A stretch of 64,000 bases of DNA, taken from positions 434,001 to 498,000 of the forward strand of contig JADIYY010000002.1 in the NCBI GenBank assembly GCA_016705065.1. Direction: 5' to 3'. This document shows positions 1 to 8,858 of this stretch, one piece after another. Numbering within the stretch: the first letter of the stretch is position 1; every line of letters starts with the position of its first letter. Source of the stretch: Candidatus Aalborgiella aggregata (GTDB lineage: Bacteria > Pseudomonadota > Gammaproteobacteria > Burkholderiales > Burkholderiaceae_C). The notes under the pieces are model-generated. The model searched no databases. It saw only the letters and a program-made list of their open reading frames with translations, and was not told where the DNA came from. Position numbers and translations under genes: made by a program.

Positions 1-49
1 CGGCCTGTCACGCCGGGGGTCGCGGGTTCGAGTCCCGTCTACTCCGCCA
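1..49 (+). tRNA. tRNA-Asp (GTC), 3' part only
   Basis: The window opens inside a tRNA. The anticodon stem-loop (CCGG-type stem around CTGTCAC, anticodon GTC for Asp), a T-arm with GGTTCGAGTCCC, the 3' acceptor strand CTACTCC, discriminator G and an encoded CCA end at base 49 are visible. The 5' half lies before the window. An intrinsic terminator follows directly. Confidence 0.93.
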
Positions 50-56
50 CAAAATT

Positions 57-92
57 AAAAGCCTCGTTATGCATTGCGTAACGAGGCTTTTT
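57..92 (+). terminator. intrinsic terminator after tRNA-Asp
   Basis: A perfect 9-bp stem, GCCTCGTTA pairing with TAACGAGGC around a 9-base loop, is flanked by A's on the left and a run of T's on the right. It ends the tRNA-Asp transcript and, read on the other strand, could also serve the DUF3617 gene that converges on it. Confidence 0.88.
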
Positions 93-115
93 ACTTCTGA
101 ACATTAGCTAAAGGT

Positions 116-585
116 TTATTTGCAGTCGCCAATACGTCGAATTTCCATCACATTGTTTGACTTTGTGTTGAACTCAGGGCTTTGCATGGTTGTTTTACTA
201 GTGTGAATTTGAATATCCCCTTTTTGTTCTAAAGTGGCAATGCTATTCATCTTCATACCTTGTCCGGAACATGACTGTGTGTATTTCACGATATTACCTT
301 GCTTACTGAAGTCGGTGATGGTGCATTTGAACCCCGTATCTTTTTGACCGGTCATAAACTGACGACCTTCGTCAATGTCCTTTTGGCCAGCAGGTTTAGA
401 CATTGGTTCCCAGCCGGCATACCGCTCATTTCAGTTGTCATTTTGTATTCAAACAACCCAGGCTTAGGGCCTGATGCTTTCGCCCATGCATCGTAAGCAG
501 GGTTACCCGTTTGTGCATTTGCGACTCCAATCGCAAAACAACCTAACGCTAGACAGGCTGTTATTTTGTTCAATTTGCTTTGCAT
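116..585 (-). pseudogene. DUF3617-type exported protein, frameshifted
   Basis: Two overlapping minus-strand frames make one protein. The first begins at the ATG at 585 behind a GGAG ribosome site (an upstream ATG at 639 lacks one), has a signal peptide ending in VANA, and runs to EMSGMPAGN. The second continues with PMSKPAGQKDIDEG and carries the Cys-containing segments GFKCTITDF and KYTQSCSG down to base 116. Together they give about 155 residues, the usual size of small periplasmic DUF3617 proteins, whose function is unknown. The switch lies near 403-412 and fits the loss of one base. It may be a real null allele or an indel error, since three other genes in the window show the same kind of break. 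Confidence 0.6.
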
Positions 586-684
586 ATGTTCTCCAAAAGA
601 ATTAAAAATGAATTTATTTTCACACTCTGTATATTTCACTTAGTTGATAACTGCATATCAATATATCCATATCGGTAATGATTT

Positions 685-1365
685 TTAAGCCAGTACCGAT
701 TGCAAAAATGCAGAAATATCCGCAATCTCTTTAGGGTGCACACTGTGCGGCATCGGGTAGGTATGCCATTGAACTTGGTAGCCCAAGCATGCCAACACAT
801 CGCGCGACATTTCAGCGCGGTTGATTTGCACCACTGGATCTTGCGTGCCATGCGCCATGAAAATAGGAGTGCTGGCGTTAACGGTGCTGCGCTCAGTAGC
901 CAAGGTTGAAGCCAGAGGCAAATAGCCTGACAAAGCCATGATGCCGGCTAATTTTTCAGGATGGCGCAAAGCGGTGTGTAATGCCATGGCACAACCTTGC
1001 GAGAACCCTGCGATAACAATTTGGGATGGGTGGATGCCCCGCGCCACTTCGTTTGCAATCAGTGCCTCAATGTGCTGCAGCGATTGAGCAATGCCGGCAG
1101 CATCTTCCTGCCGCACCGCACCTGGCCCAAGTTCGGTACCAAAAATATCGTACCAAGCTGGCATGACGTATCCGCCATTGATGGTAACGGGCATGACAGG
1201 TGCATGCGGGAAGACGAAGCGTATCGCTGGGCAGCCAGTTAAATCCAATTCAGGCACGATGGCGGCAAAGTCATCGCCACTGGCACCCAAGCCGTGCATC
1301 CAAATGATGGCGGCAGTAGGGTTGGGGCCGGATTCGATTTCAATGCGTTCGAGTAATGTTGTCAT
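685..1365 (-). CDS. carboxylesterase / phospholipase, alpha/beta hydrolase
   Basis: This 226-residue protein has the size and layout of the small cytoplasmic carboxylesterases of the acyl-protein thioesterase/EstB family, which hydrolyse short acyl esters. The oxyanion segment WMHGLGASG is near residue 22. The nucleophile elbow GFSQG places the catalytic Ser at 122, the acid Asp lies at 176 in HGTQDPVV, and the His at 207 in YPMPHSVH. No signal peptide is seen. It sits downstream of ftsY on the same strand with a 24-base gap and may be cotranscribed. The natural substrate cannot be told from the sequence. Confidence 0.85.
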   Translation of the reverse strand: MTTLLERIEIESGPNPTAAIIWMHGLGASGDDFAAIVPELDLTGCPAIRFVFPHAPVMPVTINGGYVMPAWYDIFGTELGPGAVRQEDAAGIAQSLQHIEALIANEVARGIHPSQIVIAGFSQGCAMALHTALRHPEKLAGIMALSGYLPLASTLATERSTVNASTPIFMAHGTQDPVVQINRAEMSRDVLACLGYQVQWHTYPMPHSVHPKEIADISAFLQSVLA

Positions 1366-1389
1366 GTTGATTATTTAAAGTTAAAAGAT

Positions 1390-2502
1390 TCAAGCCAGCA
1401 AGGCTTGTGCAAATTCTTGCGCGTTGAAGGTTTCCAAGTCTTCCACCTTTTCACCCACACCCACAAAGTACACAGGCACTGCGCCTGCCGCGCGTTGACT
1501 GCCCCACAAGGCAATCGCTGCCAACACACCACCTTTGGCGGTGCCGTCCAGCTTGGTGACGATGAGTCCGGTAAGTGACAAAGCTTCATCAAAGGCTTTG
1601 ACTTGCATCAGCGCGTTTTGACCCGTATTGCCGTCTATGACTAACAACACTTCATGTGGCGCTGACATTGCCCCCACGCTTACCACTGCGTGTGTTACGC
1701 TGCCCCCCGAGGGGGCTGTGCTGCCTTGAGGTGGCTCGGCGGCAGCACGGTTGTTGTCTGCCTGAGCGCCATCAGCTTTGGCAATAATGCGTTTGATTTT
1801 TTGCAGCTCGGCCATCAAGTGCAATTGCGTGGGCAAACGTCCTGCGGTGTCGATTAGCACCACGTCTTTGCCACGTGCTTTGCCGGCTATCACTGCGTCG
1901 TAGCTCACCGCTGCGGGGTCTGCGCCTTCTTGGCTGACGATGTCTACGGTGTTTCTGTCTGCCCACACGTTCAGTTGTTCACGCGCCGCTGCTCTGAAAG
2001 TGTCTGCTGCTGCCAACAAGACACTCGCGCCATGTGTGGACAAATGCTTGGTGAGTTTGCCAATTGACGTGGTTTTACCCGCGCCATTCACACCCGCCAC
2101 CATCACCACTGTGGTTTTGTGCAAACCAATTTGCAATGGTTTTTCTAGCGGCTTGAGCAACTCAGCCAGCGCGTCTATCAACAAAGCTTTGACGGCTTGC
2201 AGCTCTGTGGTTTTGTTTTCCTTGACGCGGCGTTTTAAATCATCCAACAAATGCTGTGTGGCAGCTGTGCCGGTGTCGGCCATCAAGAGCGCGGCTTCCA
2301 AGTCTTCATACAGCGCATCGTCAATTTGTGTGCCTGTAAAAACAGTGGCTATGCTACTGCCCGTTTTGCGCAAACCAGCTTTGAGCTTGTCCAACCATGC
2401 TTTGCGCGGTGCTGTGTTGACTGCGTTTGGTACAGATTCGACTGGCGCTACTGAACTTGGCACCGCATCTGGCGCGGGCTTTTTCTTGAAGAAACTGAAC
2501 AT
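1390..2502 (-). CDS. ftsY: signal recognition particle receptor FtsY
   Basis: FtsY is the GTPase that docks signal recognition particle-ribosome complexes at the inner membrane. The start at 2502 gives MFSFFKKK, a normal FtsY beginning; longer frames upstream have no support. In the 370 residues the N domain runs to about 125, then the P-loop GVNGAGKTT (137-145), DTAGR (218-222), TKLD (316-319) and the closing VPVYFVGVGEKVEDL. Residues 246-280 are an extra 35-residue segment between AKADG and APHEVLLVIDG, where family members normally run straight on. It is encoded by a GC-rich repeat (separate entry). The frame stays open, so the protein is presumably functional. Confidence 0.95.
   Translation of the reverse strand: MFSFFKKKPAPDAVPSSVAPVESVPNAVNTAPRKAWLDKLKAGLRKTGSSIATVFTGTQIDDALYEDLEAALLMADTGTAATQHLLDDLKRRVKENKTTELQAVKALLIDALAELLKPLEKPLQIGLHKTTVVMVAGVNGAGKTTSIGKLTKHLSTHGASVLLAAADTFRAAAREQLNVWADRNTVDIVSQEGADPAAVSYDAVIAGKARGKDVVLIDTAGRLPTQLHLMAELQKIKRIIAKADGAQADNNRAAAEPPQGSTAPSGGSVTHAVVSVGAMSAPHEVLLVIDGNTGQNALMQVKAFDEALSLTGLIVTKLDGTAKGGVLAAIALWGSQRAAGAVPVYFVGVGEKVEDLETFNAQEFAQALLA
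1663..1767. repeat. GC-rich repeat inserted in frame in ftsY
   Basis: About 105 bases containing the palindrome GCCCCCTCGGGGGGC-like core (plus strand TGCCCCCCGAGGGGGC near 1700) split the conserved coding sequence of ftsY. It resembles a CCCCGAGGGGGC-centred repeat that I recall from intergenic regions of Comamonadaceae genomes; that is memory, not a search. It adds 35 low-complexity residues (Ala, Pro, Gly, Ser, Val) without breaking the frame. Confidence 0.65.
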
Positions 2503-2588
2503 GAAATGTGGGTATGTGGGATTGAATGTATGGAACGAAGTATGCTGCTTAGAATCTACAGCTATTCTATGAAACTTGGGGGCACATT

Positions 2589-4043
2589 TTGAAATTTCCA
2601 CTTTTGCAAGCTAAGTCTGCTTTTAGTCTGCTGGCTCTGCTTTTAGGCGCGCTGCAAAGTGCTTGGGCACAAACGCCTGCCGATAAGCCATTCAACCCAG
2701 TCAGCCCAATCACCCAATTCACACTCGCCAACGGCATCAGCGTCATGGTGCAAGTGGACAAACGCGCCCCCACCGCCGTGCACATGCTGTGGGTGCGCGT
2801 GGGCTCTATAGACGAAGTGGATGGCACTTCGGGAGTGGCGCATGTACTGGAACACATGATGTTCAAAGGCACGCCCACCGTGAAAGTGGGTGAATTTTCG
2901 CGCCAAGTGGCAGCTTTGGGTGGACAAGAAAACGCTTTTACATCACGCGACTTCACTGGCTACTACCAACAAATCCCGTCCAATAAATTAGAAGATGTGA
3001 TGCGCTTAGAAGCAGACCGCTTTGCCAACAGCCAATGGGCCGATGAAGAATTTGCCAAAGAAATTGAAGTGGTGAAAGAAGAGCGCCGCATGCGCACCGA
3101 AGACTCGCCGCGCGCCCTGATGTACGAAGCACTGAACGCCAATATCTACACCACAAGCCCCTACCGCCGCCCGATTGTGGGCTGGATGAGCGACCTAGAA
3201 GCCATGAAGCCTGCTGATGCCCGTGCGTTTTTTCAACACTGGTACACACCCGCCAACGCTGCAGTGGTGGTGGCGGGCGATGTGGACGTGGCGCAAGTGA
3301 AGGCATGGGCTGAAAAGTATTACGGCAACATTCCCGCTCGCACCACAACATCTGTGACTGAGCGCAAACCGCGCACCGAGCCACAACAAATGGGCATCAA
3401 ACGCTTTGATTTCAAAGCGCCGGCTGAGCAAGCCTATGTGGCGCTGGCCTTCAAAGTACCGCAAATTACCATGGAATCCATCACGGATACAAGTGCCAAC
3501 GCCAAACCGCACGATGCGCTGGCACTGACAGTGCTGGCCGCCGTTCTGGATGGCTACTCAGGTGCGCGCCTAGAACGCGCATTGACGCAAGGCAACAAAG
3601 CTGTCGCCGACAGCGCAGGTGCCTACAACGGCTTGATGGGACGTGGGCCGCAAATCTTCATGCTCGAAGGCGTGCCCGCTAAAGGGAAAACAGCCTCGAA
3701 AGTGGAGGCGGCTTTGCGCGAGCAAGTGGCTTTGATTGCGAGAAATGGCGTGAGTGAAGCAGAACTCAATCGCGTCAAAACCCAATGGGTGTCACAAGAG
3801 GTGTATAAAAAAGACTCTGTCATGCACCAAGCACGTGAAATCGGCAGCTACTGGGCAGAGGGTTTTGCACCAGACACCTCAGAGCAGTTGATTGCCAAAC
3901 TGCGACAGGTCACCAGTGTACAAGTGCAAGACGTAGCCAAAAAATATTTTGGTGACGACCAGCTCACAGTGGGCGTGCTGCTGCCACAGCCCATAGATAA
4001 AACTAAAAAGCCTCGCACACCTGCGATAGGTTCACGCCATTAA
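2589..4043 (+). CDS. M16 zinc peptidase, catalytic subunit, exported
   Basis: This 484-residue protein starts at a TTG behind GGGGG; no ATG lies early enough to keep the signal peptide, which ends near AWAQ (residue 28). The inverted zinc motif HVLEH lies at 85-89, with the third ligand in the EVVKEER segment (Glu 164/165), as in pitrilysin and PqqL-like peptidases. A second M16 lobe fills the C-terminal half. It is followed after 13 bases by a second M16 gene lacking the zinc motif; such pairs usually act as a heterodimer in the periplasm, degrading peptides. Substrate unknown. Confidence 0.9.
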   Translation: MKFPLLQAKSAFSLLALLLGALQSAWAQTPADKPFNPVSPITQFTLANGISVMVQVDKRAPTAVHMLWVRVGSIDEVDGTSGVAHVLEHMMFKGTPTVKVGEFSRQVAALGGQENAFTSRDFTGYYQQIPSNKLEDVMRLEADRFANSQWADEEFAKEIEVVKEERRMRTEDSPRALMYEALNANIYTTSPYRRPIVGWMSDLEAMKPADARAFFQHWYTPANAAVVVAGDVDVAQVKAWAEKYYGNIPARTTTSVTERKPRTEPQQMGIKRFDFKAPAEQAYVALAFKVPQITMESITDTSANAKPHDALALTVLAAVLDGYSGARLERALTQGNKAVADSAGAYNGLMGRGPQIFMLEGVPAKGKTASKVEAALREQVALIARNGVSEAELNRVKTQWVSQEVYKKDSVMHQAREIGSYWAEGFAPDTSEQLIAKLRQVTSVQVQDVAKKYFGDDQLTVGVLLPQPIDKTKKPRTPAIGSRH

Positions 4044-4056
4044 AGTCAACACACTC

Positions 4057-5451
4057 ATGAATACTATAAATTTAATAGCAATTCAGGCAATTAATACGAA
4101 GTCTAGAGCCAGATTTTTCATATATTTTTGGCTCACATCGTTGTTCAGCATTGCGCTGCCGGCTTACGCCGCCCTGCCCATCACCCAATGGACGCATGCC
4201 AGCGGTGCCCAAATTTTCTTGGTGCACAGCCCAGCCATACCCATGGTGGATGTGCAAATTGATTTTGATGCAGGCAGCAGGCGTGACCCTGCTGACAAAG
4301 CCGGTTTGGCTAGCAGCACCGCGCTGATGCTTTCCAAAGGCGTTAAAGTAAATGGAACACAACCCGCTTTGAATGACAACCAACTCAGCGAAGCTTGGGC
4401 CGACTTGGGTGCAAGCTTCAGCGCACACGCCAGCGACGACCGCATGAGCTTTCACTTGCGCAGCCTGACTTACCCAGACTTGCTACCCAAAGCTACCCTG
4501 CTGGCGGCAAGGCAAATGGGACAATCCACCTTGCCAACCCCGATTTGGCTACGCGAGCGTGCCCGTTTGGTTGCCAATATCAAAGAACAAAACACCCGCC
4601 CCGCCACGCTCGCCACCCGCGCGTTTGAGCAAGCTGTGTACGGCAGACACCCTTATGGTTTTGAAGCCACTGAAGCCAGCTTGAATCGCATCACCCCGCG
4701 TGATATGCAAGCGCTATTGAACACTCAACTCTTAGCATGCCGCGCCAAGGTCAGCGTGGTGGGCGCCTTGACCAAAGCGCAAGCCGAAGAATTGGCCAGC
4801 ACAGTGATGAAGTTTTTGCCACAAGCATCCAGCACGCAAGGCACAGCTTGCCCAACATTGCCTGTTGTCGATGAAGTCAAACCGCTTGCCCAAGCGGTCG
4901 ACAAACGCATTCCCTTTAACGCCGCACAAGCCCAAGTCTTTATCGGCCAGCCCGGTTACAAGCGCGACGACCCGGACTTTTTTGCTTTGTTAGTGGGCAA
5001 CCACATCTTGGGTGGTGGTGCATTCACTTCGCGCTTGACCAATGAGGTGCGCGAAAAACGTGGCTTGACTTACAGCGTCTACAGCTACTTTGCACCGGGC
5101 AGCCATGCCGGTGCATTCACCATCGGCCTGCAAACCCGCCCCGACCAAGCCACGCAAGCCGTGCAGGTGTCCAAAGACGTGCTGAAAGATTTTGTCGCCA
5201 ACGGCCCCACAGAAGCCGAACTGAAAGCCGCCAAAGACAACCTGATAGGCGGCTTTGCTCTGCGCATCGACAGCAATGAAAAACTCTTAGGCAACGTTGC
5301 CAACATCGCCTGGAACAACTTGCCACTGAACTACTTGGACGTGTGGACCCAGCAAATCGACAAAATCACCGCGGCACAAATCAAAGCCGCTATGCAACGC
5401 AAATTGCAGCCTGAGAAGATGGTGACTGTTGTGTTGGGTGGTTCGAATTAA
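4057..5451 (+). CDS. M16 peptidase-like subunit without zinc site
   Basis: The 464-residue partner of the preceding peptidase. The place of the HxxEH motif is taken by SRRDPADKAGLASSTALML, so it is not expected to bind catalytic zinc; the C-terminal lobe keeps the family's RGLTYSVYSYF-type segment, which in M16 pairs helps bind the substrate. The first about 16 residues (NLIAIQAINT) are encoded by a dispersed hairpin repeat, after which a normal signal peptide (FFIYFWLTSLFSIALPAYA) begins. The ATG at 4057 is the only good start, so the signal peptide carries an unusual repeat-derived extension. Confidence 0.88.
   Translation: MNTINLIAIQAINTKSRARFFIYFWLTSLFSIALPAYAALPITQWTHASGAQIFLVHSPAIPMVDVQIDFDAGSRRDPADKAGLASSTALMLSKGVKVNGTQPALNDNQLSEAWADLGASFSAHASDDRMSFHLRSLTYPDLLPKATLLAARQMGQSTLPTPIWLRERARLVANIKEQNTRPATLATRAFEQAVYGRHPYGFEATEASLNRITPRDMQALLNTQLLACRAKVSVVGALTKAQAEELASTVMKFLPQASSTQGTACPTLPVVDEVKPLAQAVDKRIPFNAAQAQVFIGQPGYKRDDPDFFALLVGNHILGGGAFTSRLTNEVREKRGLTYSVYSYFAPGSHAGAFTIGLQTRPDQATQAVQVSKDVLKDFVANGPTEAELKAAKDNLIGGFALRIDSNEKLLGNVANIAWNNLPLNYLDVWTQQIDKITAAQIKAAMQRKLQPEKMVTVVLGGSN
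4060..4125 (+). repeat. dispersed hairpin repeat, coding copy in M16 gene
   Basis: Sequence CTATAAATTTAATAGCA followed by AGGCAATTAATACG and, further on, TTTTTCATATATTTT matches the family seen at 22586, 23791, 41612, 44189 and 54934. In this reading frame non-coding copies carry TAG after ATAGCA plus one codon; here it is CAG (4084-4086). Confidence 0.8.
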
Positions 5452-5514
5452 AGACTCTAATTTCAGTCATTTGCCTACCCAGCCACTGGCATGCTTCGTG
5501 CTATAACTGCAATC

Positions 5515-6819
5515 ATGTCTAAACGAAATTTGATAATTGTTTTCATTGCAGCTGCCAGTGTGCTGGCGCTGGGGGCTGGGTGGTGGTTTACGCGGGCGGT
5601 GGCTGTGACGGGCGTTGAATTGCGCGTGGCACCACTGGTGCGCACTTTGCAGTTTTCTGCCAGAGTCAGCTCTTTGTCGCGTGTGGATATTGGCAGCACC
5701 ATCACAGGGCGTGTGTTGCGGGTGCTGGTTAAGGAGGGCGCTGTAGTCAAAAAAGGTGACAAGCTGCTGGTTTTAGAAACTGAAGAACTCAGTGCTGCGG
5801 TGATGCAAGCGCATGCCAATGAACAATTGGCTGCCGCCAAATTGGCTGGCTTGCGCAGCACGGGGCGCAGCGCGGTGCAATCCAACGTGGCGCAAGCTGA
5901 ATCGGTTTTGATTGCAGCGCAAGCTGAGTTACAACGTACCCAAAAACTGGTGGCACAAGGGTTTTTAAGCGAAGCGCGGCTGGATGAGTCTCAACGCGCC
6001 GTTGCGGTCGCACAGGCGCAAGTGGCCAATGCACAAGCACAGAAAAGTGCCAATGCCGACCAAGGCACAGACATTGTGCAAGCCCAAGCCCAGCTGACTG
6101 CGGCCAAATCAGCCACCACAGCCGCACAGGCACGCATGGCGCAAGCCGCATTGACCGCACCAGCTGATGCCAAGGTGATTGACCGCATGGTGGAGCCAGG
6201 GCAGATTGTGCAAGCAGGGCGAGCGCTATTGAGCTTGGCCACACAAAGCGCACCGCTGTTGACAGCTTTGGTAGACGAACGCTACTTGGAACAACTGCAA
6301 GTGGGGCAAAACGCAAGTGTGCTGGCAGATGCCTACCCCGGCCAACGGTTTACTGCCAAAGTGGAGGCCATCTCGCCACTGGTTGACGCGCAACGTGGTG
6401 CGATTGAAGTGAAGTTTTCCGTTACCGGCAATGCGCCTGCATTTTTGCGCGAGGATATGACTTTGTCGGTAGAAGTTGAAACAGCTAAGCGCGAGCGTGC
6501 TTTGGTCTTGCCAATCAATGCCCTGCGATCGAGCGATGCGACAAAAAATGATATAGCACAAACGTCCACCGTATTTGCTGTACAGGACGGGCGTGTGGTC
6601 GTGCGGACAGTGAAGCTGGGACTGCGCACCCTGAATGGCGTAGAAATACGGGAAGGTTTGCAAGCTGGCGAGGTGGTGATAGTGGGCGCAAGCCCAGGCG
6701 CTGGCGGCAAAGTTCGAGTTCTCATCGACAACACAATCATCGACAAGCTGTCCCAATCAGACGCCAAAGCCAAAGGTGAAGATGCGGGATCTGCCATGAC
6801 GAACGCGATGGGACGCTGA
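5515..6819 (+). CDS. periplasmic adaptor subunit of ABC exporter (HlyD/MacA type)
   Basis: A membrane-fusion protein of 434 residues from the ATG at 5515 (a second ATG at 5491 would add eight residues). One N-terminal membrane segment (LIIVFIAAASVLALGAGWWF) is followed by a lipoyl-like half-motif (GRVLRVLVKEGAVVKKGDKL), a long Ala/Gln-rich coiled-coil hairpin (about 110-220), the second lipoyl half with APADAKVIDRMVEPGQIV, and a beta-barrel. It bridges an inner-membrane pump and an outer-membrane channel. Permease and ATPase genes follow 12 and 13 bases apart, so the three form an operon. Exported substrate unknown; no outer-membrane TolC-type gene is in the window. Confidence 0.87.
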   Translation: MSKRNLIIVFIAAASVLALGAGWWFTRAVAVTGVELRVAPLVRTLQFSARVSSLSRVDIGSTITGRVLRVLVKEGAVVKKGDKLLVLETEELSAAVMQAHANEQLAAAKLAGLRSTGRSAVQSNVAQAESVLIAAQAELQRTQKLVAQGFLSEARLDESQRAVAVAQAQVANAQAQKSANADQGTDIVQAQAQLTAAKSATTAAQARMAQAALTAPADAKVIDRMVEPGQIVQAGRALLSLATQSAPLLTALVDERYLEQLQVGQNASVLADAYPGQRFTAKVEAISPLVDAQRGAIEVKFSVTGNAPAFLREDMTLSVEVETAKRERALVLPINALRSSDATKNDIAQTSTVFAVQDGRVVVRTVKLGLRTLNGVEIREGLQAGEVVIVGASPGAGGKVRVLIDNTIIDKLSQSDAKAKGEDAGSAMTNAMGR

Positions 6820-6831
6820 AGGCTTGCCTGC

Positions 6832-8073
6832 ATGTGGAATGTCTTAGGCTTTGAACGCACCGTGGCCATGCGCTTTTTGCGTGAAGGGCGTATGCAAACG
6901 GTGCTCATCATCGTTGGAGTTGCAGCGGGGGTTGCGGTGGTGGCCTATATTTCTGCGCTGATAACGGGACTGCAAACCAACACACTAGAAAAAACATTGG
7001 GCGCGCAGGCGCACATCACTGTCAGTGCGCCCGACGATACTGTCGCCTCAGCAAGGCTGCCTACCCGCGAAGAGGTCACTACTTTGGTGCAAACTCAGCC
7101 ACGCGCACAACGCCCTCGTTCAATTTCTAATTGGCAACAACTGATACCTGTATTGGAGGCGATACCTGAGGTTTCTTCCGTATCGCCATCGGTGCTGGGT
7201 GCAGGCCTCGCCATACGTGGCGAAGCCAGCAAGTCCATTTCCTTGACCGGTGTGGAGCTAGAGCGCTACGACAAAATTGTGAGCTTGCGTTCTAAAGTCA
7301 TTTCAGGCGTGGCACGCTTAGACCCTGGTGACGGCATCATTGGCAGCGAATTGGCCAACGATTTGGGCATTCGTGTGGGTGACCGATTGCTAATCAGCAC
7401 GGGTACCAGCAACAACGTGTTGACCGACTCTTTGCGTGTGACAGCCATTGTTGATTTGGGTGTGCGTGAGCTGAACCGACGCAGCGTGATTGTGCCCCTG
7501 CGCGCGGCGCAAAACTTGATCAATTTGCCTGGCGGCGCCACCAACTTGGATATCACTTTGCGCGATGTGTGGATCGCACAAACTTTGGCGACAGAGCTGT
7601 CACAACGCTTTCCGTACAAAATTGAAAGTTGGCAACAAGCCAACGCGCAATTGGTCTCGGCTTTGAATGCGCAGTCTGTCAGCACCTCGCTGATACGTGT
7701 GGTGGTGATGGTGGTGGTGGTGCTGGGTATCGCCAGTGTGTTGGTGGTGTCAGTGGTGCAAAAGAGAAAAGAGATAGGTATTTTGCGCGCTATGGGAGCA
7801 ACCCAAGGGCAAGTGTTGCGCGTGTTTTTATTACAAGGCGCCATTGTTGGTGCCATCGGTTCTGCATTGGGTGTGCTGCTGGCGGTGGTGCTGATTTGGG
7901 CTTTCACCCAGTTTGTGCGCGGCAGTGATGGATTGCCGCTATTTGTCATCACGCTGGCACCCGCATTGGCGCTGCGTATCGCTTTGATTGCGACGGTGTG
8001 TGGCGTATTGGCTGCCGTAGCACCTGCGCGTAGAGCCGCAGCGCTAGACCCGGCATTGGCCATCAGGATTTGA
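6832..8073 (+). CDS. ABC exporter permease, FtsX/MacB type
   Basis: This 413-residue protein has one N-terminal membrane helix (TVLIIVGVAAGVAVVAYISAL), a periplasmic MacB-PCD-like domain (about 45-270), and three C-terminal helices with the signature VVQKRKEIGILRAMGATQGQVLRVFLLQG. This is the layout of LolC/MacB permeases without the fused ATPase. Together with the adaptor before it and the ATPase after it, it makes a DevBCA or split MacAB-like system rather than Lol, because Lol systems have no HlyD-type adaptor. Confidence 0.87.
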   Translation: MWNVLGFERTVAMRFLREGRMQTVLIIVGVAAGVAVVAYISALITGLQTNTLEKTLGAQAHITVSAPDDTVASARLPTREEVTTLVQTQPRAQRPRSISNWQQLIPVLEAIPEVSSVSPSVLGAGLAIRGEASKSISLTGVELERYDKIVSLRSKVISGVARLDPGDGIIGSELANDLGIRVGDRLLISTGTSNNVLTDSLRVTAIVDLGVRELNRRSVIVPLRAAQNLINLPGGATNLDITLRDVWIAQTLATELSQRFPYKIESWQQANAQLVSALNAQSVSTSLIRVVVMVVVVLGIASVLVVSVVQKRKEIGILRAMGATQGQVLRVFLLQGAIVGAIGSALGVLLAVVLIWAFTQFVRGSDGLPLFVITLAPALALRIALIATVCGVLAAVAPARRAAALDPALAIRI

Positions 8074-8086
8074 ATTCAACAACGCT

Positions 8087-8815
8087 ATGTCTACTTCAGT
8101 TCAACACCAGCCACTCATCGAGCTGAATGGCATCAAAAAGAGCTACAACATAGGCCTGCCTAATGAAGCCGAGGTGTTACATGGGCTATCTTTAAGTATT
8201 GGCACTGGCGAATTTGTGGCTTTGATTGGCCCATCGGGTTCGGGCAAAAGTACCTTACTCAATATCATTGGTTTGCTGGAGCGCATGACCAGTGGCAGTT
8301 ACCACATTCAAGGCCTTGAAACCACTGGCATGGATGATGCTGCGTTGACATTGTTGCGACGACAAATGCTGGGGTTTGTCTTTCAGTTTCACCATTTGTT
8401 GCCTGCTTTTACTGCGCTGGAAAATGTGACTTTGCCTGCACTCATGCGCGAAGGCAGTGTCACTCCGGCTCAAAAAGAACGTGCGCGCGCCGTTTTAGCT
8501 GCCGTCGGTCTTGAAAATGCCATGCACAAACGACCGAGCGAACTATCGGGTGGCATGCAGCAAAGGGTTGCCATAGCCAGGGCTTTGGTTTTGAATCCAC
8601 CTTTGGTACTTGCCGATGAGCCCACAGGCAATTTGGACACAGCATCGTCAAACGAGGTGTTTACCTTGCTAAGACGCCTGCATGCTGAATTAAACCTCTC
8701 ATTTATCATCGTGACGCATGACCAAGGCTTGGCCGCCAGATGCGACCGTATCATTGAAATTGTCGATGGACAAATCAAACGTGACGAAGCCATCGTTGCC
8801 AAAACAGCTGGCTAA
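8087..8815 (+). CDS. ABC exporter ATPase, LolD/MacB type
   Basis: The 242-residue ATPase powers the exporter encoded just upstream. Walker A is GPSGSGKST, the Q-loop lies in GFVFQFHHLLPAF, the signature is LSGGMQQRVAIARAL, Walker B is LVLADEPTGNLD, and the switch His is in IIVTHD. The sequence groups with the LolD/MacB/FtsE class that energises FtsX-type permeases by mechanotransmission. It ends 43 bases before the convergent marR gene, with no clear terminator between them. Confidence 0.9.
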   Translation: MSTSVQHQPLIELNGIKKSYNIGLPNEAEVLHGLSLSIGTGEFVALIGPSGSGKSTLLNIIGLLERMTSGSYHIQGLETTGMDDAALTLLRRQMLGFVFQFHHLLPAFTALENVTLPALMREGSVTPAQKERARAVLAAVGLENAMHKRPSELSGGMQQRVAIARALVLNPPLVLADEPTGNLDTASSNEVFTLLRRLHAELNLSFIIVTHDQGLAARCDRIIEIVDGQIKRDEAIVAKTAG

Positions 8816-8858
8816 GCGGCAGGTTAAACAGCAGGTATGGCGGAATATTAGCGGTAGA

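Noticed and set aside
1940..2572. Long plus-strand open frame opposite ftsY
   Set aside because: It lies entirely antisense to a strongly conserved gene, has no ribosome site and its sequence has no protein-family features.
7266..8063. Minus-strand open frame opposite the ABC permease
   Set aside because: Antisense shadow rich in Thr, Ala and Ser, with no start signal or conserved motif.
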